A stretch of 64,000 nt of DNA from Lycium barbarum (lineage: Eukaryota; Streptophyta; Magnoliopsida; Solanales; Solanaceae), in assembly GCF_019175385.1 (NCBI RefSeq), contig NC_083338.1, forward strand, positions 90,231,777 through 90,295,776, given 5' to 3'. This document shows positions 57,711-64,000 of the stretch, piece after piece (the first letter of the stretch is position 1; each line of letters opens with the position of its first letter). The notes under the pieces are model-generated. The model was not told where the DNA came from. It ran no database searches and was given only the letters and a program-made list of their open reading frames with translations. Made by a program: the position numbers and the translations under genes.

Positions 57711-60078
57711 CCGTGACGGGTACCCGGGGCTAACCTGCGAGCACCGATCGTACTATTACTTCTTAGGCTTATTTAACAACCATTTATCCAATTCATGCTC
57801 GATTTATAAGAAAACCCGTTTTCCTTTAAAACATAATAATTTTATACACATGAGCCCTTAGGCTAGCAAAATAATATATATGCATATATTTACAAAATGA
57901 CCACTCCGTGAAACAACATGACCCACATTGAGTATCTATGAGCCTCTAGGAGATGACATCTACAATTGTACACAAAAGAATTATCATAGGCACCTCCGGG
58001 ACAATGGAGGGCTCTCAGTCAGCTAACAGCCTCTAAGAATCTGGAGCAAGATCTCCTCCCTGTCTACCTGTGGGCATGAACACAACGTCTAAAGAAAATG
58101 GACGTCAGTACGAATATTGTACTGAGTATGTAAGGCAGGAATGAAATAGATAAACAAAATAGAAAGGTCAGGAATCATGAGACAAAGATATAACCTGTAC
58201 AAGTCTCATAGACAATCATATTACTTACATATATCACATTTTACGTAATCATAATATACACGTCATCACATCTCATACATCATCGCGTACGTCATTATAT
58301 ACATCCTCACATCGTAGTTTGTATCGTTCCCCGCGTCCGGGTAACCCTCATATGCTGCCCACAAGTGGTGATCATGCCCGGCCCTCTGGGCTCGGTGGAA
58401 ACATACCAGCCAATATTAGCGGTGACATGCCCGGCCATATAGGCGCGGTGGAATCTTTTCATCACAACATCAATCATAACACATCACTATTTTACATCTC
58501 TTGCCATAGCATGATGTTATCATTTCTTAGTATTCCATGTATCCCATAGTCGTATTACAGGTTAGCGTTATTCATCATCTTATTGTCATAGCATATATTA
58601 GCAATAAGAGCATACAGTAGGCCCTAAGGCAACCACGCTATATCGGGGTGACGTAAGGTCGTGAACCCCCGATTGTATTATGGACATTCATGAGTATCAT
58701 TCCTCGCCTTGAATGGAATAAAACATAAGGAGAGTGTTAACAATAATAACATCATTGGCATTGTAGGAGTATCGTACCACAATTTCTTGAATCTCTATAC
58801 TCTAGCTCATTGTCATCATTATCATGCTCATAGGTGATTTAATATATGGAAGGACTCATAAGCTTCATCTGATAGAGGGATTATGGAAAACTTGAGAGAT
58901 TCATGCCTTTGAAAGAAGAGTTAAGCCTCACATACCTTGCTCGTTTAAGCAATCTAGTGTTCGCTTATTCTCCTTCAACGTCACGCTTCTATCTTCAAAA
59001 GAGGATTCGTACTAACATTAGTCAATCAACTATATGAACGCACTACTATTTCTAGAGAAAATTGGGCAGAACTTCCCTTGTTTATACTACTCTTCCCATA
59101 TTCCATATAAACTCCCAACACTCGCAACAACAATCACAATGTAGCAATTAACAATAATCATTCATATACAATGACCAGGATCCACCATTTCTCTTCGTTT
59201 CCCCACATTTATGGTTTAGGGTTCACTATCATATTTCCTCATGTATCACACTTATCTCATGGTCTACATGCCATTTATAACGTATTCATACTCACAACAC
59301 ACTAACATTTATGATTCAATCAACTACCATTCACTCATGGCACTATTCACTCATAAATGACCCATTTGCTATGCTTTTCTACCATTCGGGTATCTTAACC
59401 TTCCAATACCTTAAACAACATGAAATGGTCATGAAACTTACCTTGTATAATGGTTGAACAAGTCTTAAGTGGAGTTTCTCCCCTAGCACCAAAACCCTAT
59501 CTCACCTCCTTTGGTTTTCTTTGATGAAGATGAACTTTACTTGGGTTGCACACTCTTGTTTTCATGAACTAGGTGTTGTTCATCATGGATTCTCTTTGAA
59601 TCATAGTGGATGAGTGATAAGGAATATTTTAGAGTTTTCTTGAAGAGAGGAGAGGGGATATGAAATGAAAAATGAGTGAAAAAGGTCCCTTACACTTAAA
59701 CTTAAAAGCTGATTTTTGTTAATAGTGGTGGGGGTGTACAGTGGCCGTAAACCCAGTTTACGGGCTGTATTCTGGTTTATGGCCCGTTCTTCATGGCCGT
59801 AGTTAAGCATATCAGGAACAGAAAGGTTTGCTGTAAGTCACGGTGGTTTACAGTCACAGTTTAAGGGTCGTATTTCAATTTACCGTCCGCATTCTGGGTC
59901 GTATTTTACCATTTCAACATTTGACAGAAAGTTGAAGTTTTGATAGGTTGAAGACGACGGCACTTTACAGTCCGTAAATCACTTTATGGGTCGTATTTTG
60001 TTTTACGACCACTGGGTCGAAATGCAAAATCTGCAACTTTTCACTGTACGTTCACGGGGAAATTTCTGAGGTGTAACA
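57711..60078 (-). repeat. LTR F3 (5' LTR of F copy 2), missing its terminal 20 bp
   Basis: Begins at CCGTGACGGG because a 43-bp deletion removed the PBS and the LTR edge. Ends GTGTAACA at 60078, followed by the GTAGC duplication. Donor AAGGTAAGT has GT at 59441-59440. The TATA-like box has decayed (59658-59667). It is more eroded than F1 and F2. Confidence 0.92.
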
Positions 60079-60124
60079 GTAGCGTCACTCAAGCCGTGTT
60101 ACCTTCATTTATTCCCTACTGCAG
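60079..60124 (+). pseudogene. Element E island between F3 and A4
   Basis: 46 bp beginning with the right GTAGC duplication. Read in the same frame as 39400-39510 it continues the protein similarity to the region between protease and RT (the YHLVRV...PVVNEF part of A and F), which supports E as the insertion target of F. It ends TGCAG at the A4 LTR edge. Confidence 0.65.
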
Positions 60125-63015
60125 TGTCACGACCCAGCCCCGTGGGCCGCGACTGGCACCCTACCTGGGTACCCAGACCAAATCGCATTTTCGTTTCCAA
60201 ATCCAAACTGATTTCATAGTTTTACAAAAGTTATATCAAACATAATTTATATCGAAAATATGTCTTGAGCGGTCATATCAAATCAAACCCAAACAAAGCG
60301 GCGGAATAGGCATCGCCGGTCAATATACAACTATATACAGAAGGGCCATTTGGGGCCATCATATCAAACAGACCGCTTTAAGACCCGAAAGCAAAATCAT
60401 ACAGTATACACATAGGACCCTCGCCCCACACAGATGACTACAGGCCTCTACGAATTCAAAACATAACATATGGCGAGACAGGGCCCCGCCGTACCCAAAC
60501 CGTCAAATGTACAAAGTATATACAAAGTGGAGGAGTCTGTACCAAGAGTGGACTCCGGATCTAGCAAGAGTACTCCGAGAAAGAAATAGGTGAAGCCTAC
60601 TGCGGAAGATCACCGGAATCTGCACCTGCGGGCATAAAACGCAGCCCCCGGAGAGAGGGGGTCAGTACGGAATATGTACTGAGTATGTAAAGCACGGAGT
60701 ACAGAAATATGAATCAAAATCGAAAGCAAATCAGATGTCAAAGTCTGTATCGAAATCATATACATATATATTATGCAAGTAAAATCATGCAAACGCTTAA
60801 GAACGTGGTCGCCACTCCGACGCTGGCGCCACACACAGCATAACACCAGAAGGTTTCAAATCTCCGTACATCCCCGAACATAATCATAATCATCGGTGAG
60901 CGTATCGCATCCCGAGCCATATCACAGCATAACTCCAAACGGAACCCGGCCCTATGGCGAAGCCTTGGGAACCGTAACACAGCATACGGCCGAATTATCA
61001 TAAGGCGCACGAATCAAAACCGGCCCGGGAACCGGCGAACGAAGTCATAATAAGGCACGAACGGAGTCGTGAGCAAACAAATGCAAATCGTCTTTCAAAA
61101 TAGTGTTTCAAAACAAAGTAAATTCATAAATCATATCATATTACAAAATAGTCGAATACTTAGTCGACATAAAGTTTCATTTCGCAACACGTTTCCAAAA
61201 TGGTCCATATAATTCAAAACATAGGTTAGCGTATCGAATTGTCCAAACCTACCCCGTAGGAGGATGTTCCAAAGATCCGAAGTAGTATGTACAAATTTAT
61301 TATCAAAGGTGGCCCGAAGGGCAAATCTGGCATTTTGGGGTAGCGGGCCCACCTCGAGTCGAAGTGAGGTGGCGAACGTGTTTCTACGAGCGTTTATATG
61401 CCAAAGGTCATACATTATCACTTCTAGGTTACCCGACCACATTTCGATAGGTTTCGGACGAATAGTGGCATTCTAGCCAAATTGGAGCCTTTAGGCTTCA
61501 ATAGAATTGAATGAATAGTAACTTTTCTGTGGATCGGGTTTCGAGGAGCAGAAATGCCCCGAAAGGTCTCATATTCGACTGACACACTAAGATATGCCAA
61601 ATGAAAGAGTGGGAGGCTTTACATACCTCACAGGCGTCGTAAGCTCTTCCAAATGTCTCGTCCCGTTTCGTCAAAAATCTGCAATTGGTCAAAGTTACCA
61701 AATGAGATTCTTAGGCTCAAAGAATGCCTTAAACTCCATAATTGCCTACCGAAATTTCGGCAGCATTTCCCCTATAAATCTAACGTCCCCGAGGCATAGC
61801 TCGGCTCAAATTAACCAATTACAACAGCCCACACGTCAACAACCAAACCAAACAACAATCAAACCATTCAAGCATTAAAATTCTACACGACTTCCAAAGT
61901 TGGCAACTTTCCGTTCAAACGTTCAAAATCCCGATTCTATATTCACATAATTTGTATTCATTTAACCATTCAACACTTAGTCAAACACATTCCAAATTCA
62001 ATCTAAGCCATACTCGAAATTGCACCAAAATCAATTTATTTCCATAATTCTTCAAAACGCTAGAATTCACAACGAACATTCTACTAACGTCGTTTCATTC
62101 CAAATTCACCCCTATCGTTAAAAAGTCATATCTAAAGTCTCTAGCACCAAAAATATACATTGATATACATAAAGATACCAAGGGTATACACTTTCCGATA
62201 ACACCCGAATTCGTTTTCCACCGCCAATTTAATTCAACAATCAATCAATTACGATCTAAGGGTCACAACAACACATTATGCCAATTTAAACAAGATCAAT
62301 TCACACCAATTTCCTTATCTATGGCTCACGGCCAAACACACTACAAACACACACCCACGACTTTCTATTTACGTCTAAATTACGGGATTCTCGTCTACTT
62401 CCAATCCTTAACGCATTCATAGCAATTCTATAACATTAGAGGGGCAAGATTCTTACCTTTTACTAACTTTCCGACTTGTCGAAAACGTCGTCCCCGTGCC
62501 AAACTATTTATACCACGTCGGAGAGCGTCTTGAGCACTTCTCAAATATGTAGAAACTAGGATTATTGAACCACCACACAAGCTTGGGATTTTTTATTTTT
62601 TTTCCTTTCTCCTTAGTCACGGCCGAAGCCCTTCTCTTGTGTGTTCTTGATTTTTTTTTTGATTTAATGAAAATTCCAAGTGTAGAAGAGTTGTATATAT
62701 CCAATACTAGTCATGTGCATAGCACATGACTTTAAATTGGTGGGTTTGGGCTTGGCAAGGGGCCGGCCACCCTCCAAATCTTGGGCTTCAATTTTTGTTT
62801 CAACTTTCTTGGCCCAATTCATAAAAGTCCCGGTTTGTAATTCCCGAAACTAATTTCCGAAATTCCAAATTTATCCTCGGCCCTCCCCGAGGTCTTAGCA
62901 TTAAAGATTACACAACCAACATAGTCATATTCTCAAAAATTAATTTATGTCCTTCTAACACCCGAGTCATAGTTATTTCTAGATTTCCAATTGTACGAAA
63001 ACACGGGGCCTAACA
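60125..63015 (-). repeat. 3' LTR of A4
   Basis: TGTCACGACCC...GGGCCTAACA. TATA box GGATATATA (minus, 62694-62702). The inverted repeat has arms AGTCATGTGC/GCACATGACT (10 bp perfect, 62709-62731). Donor-like AAGGTAAGA has GT at 62456-62455. Confidence 0.93.
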
Positions 63016-63051
63016 TTCTCCCCCCCTTAGGAACATTCGTCCCCGAATGTT
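63016..63051 (-). promoter_or_regulatory. Polypurine tract and hairpin of A4
   Basis: Purine run (minus) 63016-63028 and perfect 8-bp arms AACATTCG/CGAATGTT at 63032-63051. Confidence 0.85.
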
Positions 63052-63152
63052 AAACAAATCTTATGAAGACCCACAAGCATAACGGGAAAACCATTTTATA
63101 TATAAATAGCACACATGGTCCATCCGTTCATTGGTACAACAAATACAAAAAT

Positions 63153-64000
63153 CTAGATTACAGGAGGCGTAGGGAATAAATGGGGGAATCGCTTCTTCAT
63201 CTCATCCTCCGCCTTCCAAGTCATCTCTTCCCGGTTGTTATTGCGCCACAGAACCTTGACAGAAGGCACTTCCTTAGTGCGCAATCTCCTCACCTGACGA
63301 TCCAGAATAGATACCGGCTGCTCGTCATAAGATAGCTGCTCCGTCACCTGAAGATCATCTACTGGGAATATCCTGGAAGGGTCACCAATGCATTTCCGCA
63401 ACATAGACACATGAAACACTGGGTGTACGGCCTCCAAGTCGGATGGTAAGTCTAGCTCATAGGCGACCTCGCCTATCTTTCGCACGATCTGATACGGTCC
63501 AATGTACCGGGGGCTCAACTTACCCTTTTTACCGAATCTCATGACACCCTTCATGGGCGACACCTTCAGGAATACCCAGTCGCCAATCCGGAACTCTAAC
63601 GGTCGACGTCGTCTATCTGCATAAGCTTTCTGTCGACTCTGAGCAGCCAATAATCATTCTCGAATAAGCTTTACCTTATCTACAGCCTCCTGGATTACAT
63701 CTGGCCCAATCAACTTAGTCTCGCCCACGTCAAACCAGCCAATAGGAGACCTGCATCTCCTGCCATAAAGGGCCTCGTACGGAGCCATCTGAATGCTGGA
63801 GTGATAACTGTTGTTATAGGCAAACTCAATAAGCGGCAAATGATCATCCCAGCTGCCCCTAAAATCAATAACGCAGGCCCGCAACATATCTTCGAGCGTC
63901 TGAATAGTGCGCTCGGCCTGCCCGTCGGACTGAGGGTGAAAAGCTGTACTGAGACTCACCTGAGTCCCTAATCCCTCCTGAAATGACCTCCAGAAATTTG
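63153..64000 (-). pseudogene. pol: Integrase C-terminal half and chromodomain of A4 (partial, window edge)
   Basis: 63959-63654 holds the catalytic Glu (GQAE) and following integrase. A TGA at about 63656 replaces an Arg codon (CGA to TGA). 63650-63153 holds GPY (RYIGPY) and a full chromodomain with intact tail (KKRFPHLF...). Upstream parts are beyond the window. Confidence 0.92.

Larger units (their letters stand above)
39511..60078 (-). mobile_element. Family F tandem array LTR-internal-LTR-internal-LTR
   Basis: LTR F1 39511-41951, internal 1 41952-47150, LTR F2 47151-52589 (split by solo LTR G), internal 2 52590-57710, LTR F3 57711-60078, all minus strand. A single GTAGC duplication flanks the whole array, and none lies at the inner boundaries, so it grew from one insertion. 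It is a chromovirus related to A but clearly a separate family by LTR sequence. Confidence 0.93.
60125..64000 (-). mobile_element. Family A element A4 (3' LTR and 3' part of pol, continues past window)
   Basis: LTR 60125-63015 (2891 bp), PPT and pol on the minus strand. Clearly family A but diverged from LTR1-3, so an independent insertion, here into E. The base pairs TGCAG at 60120-60124 are a candidate left target duplication; the partner is outside the window. Confidence 0.93.

Overview
This window is plant nuclear DNA made almost entirely of nested and tandem Ty3/gypsy LTR retrotransposons. I find no host gene, rRNA, tRNA gene or CRISPR. The elements have long LTRs (about 1.9-3.0 kb), a tRNA-iMet primer binding site (TGGTATCAGAGC), Gag with paired zinc knuckles, gene order Gag-PR-RT-RH-IN, an IN GPY module and a C-terminal chromodomain. 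That is the signature of chromoviruses, most like the Tekay/Del clade. The host is an angiosperm; an asterid, perhaps Solanaceae, is my inference only.

Layout. 1-21508: family A, minus strand, a head-to-tail array LTR-internal-LTR-internal-LTR-partial internal with a repeat period of 8095-8096 bp. 21509-31384: element B, minus strand, apparently non-autonomous; its left LTR is cut by the A/B junction. 31385-33045: 3' end and partial LTR of element C, plus strand. 33046-about 36330: element D, minus strand, 3' LTR and 3' part of pol. About 36374-39510: element E, plus strand, LTR, PBS and decayed gag-PR. 39511-60078: family F, minus strand, LTR-internal-LTR-internal-LTR, inserted into E and flanked by a 5-bp duplication (GTAGC). 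Its middle LTR is split by a plus-strand solo LTR of an A-like family (G, 48428-51474, target duplication CTTAT). 60079-60124: a 46-bp island that continues E. 60125-64000: another family-A element (A4), running off the window.

No copy looks able to move by itself: every complete pol carries stops or frameshifts. The A copies are recent and nearly identical, with catalytic residues intact. The F copies are older, and B, C, D and E are older still or defective.

The most interesting signal is regulatory. In every family with a recognisable promoter there is a TATA box and, about 220-240 nt downstream inside the LTR, a consensus 5' splice donor. In A and F the gag start codon is immediately preceded by a 3' splice acceptor, with a CTRAY branch-point motif exactly 19 nt upstream. 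Splicing would remove a 1.9-2.6 kb leader (about 5 kb where solo LTR G is inserted) holding the PBS and a conserved hairpin, whose apical loop in A and B carries the palindrome GTGCAC. This suggests separate translated (spliced) and packaged (unspliced) RNAs. It is a prediction from sequence only.
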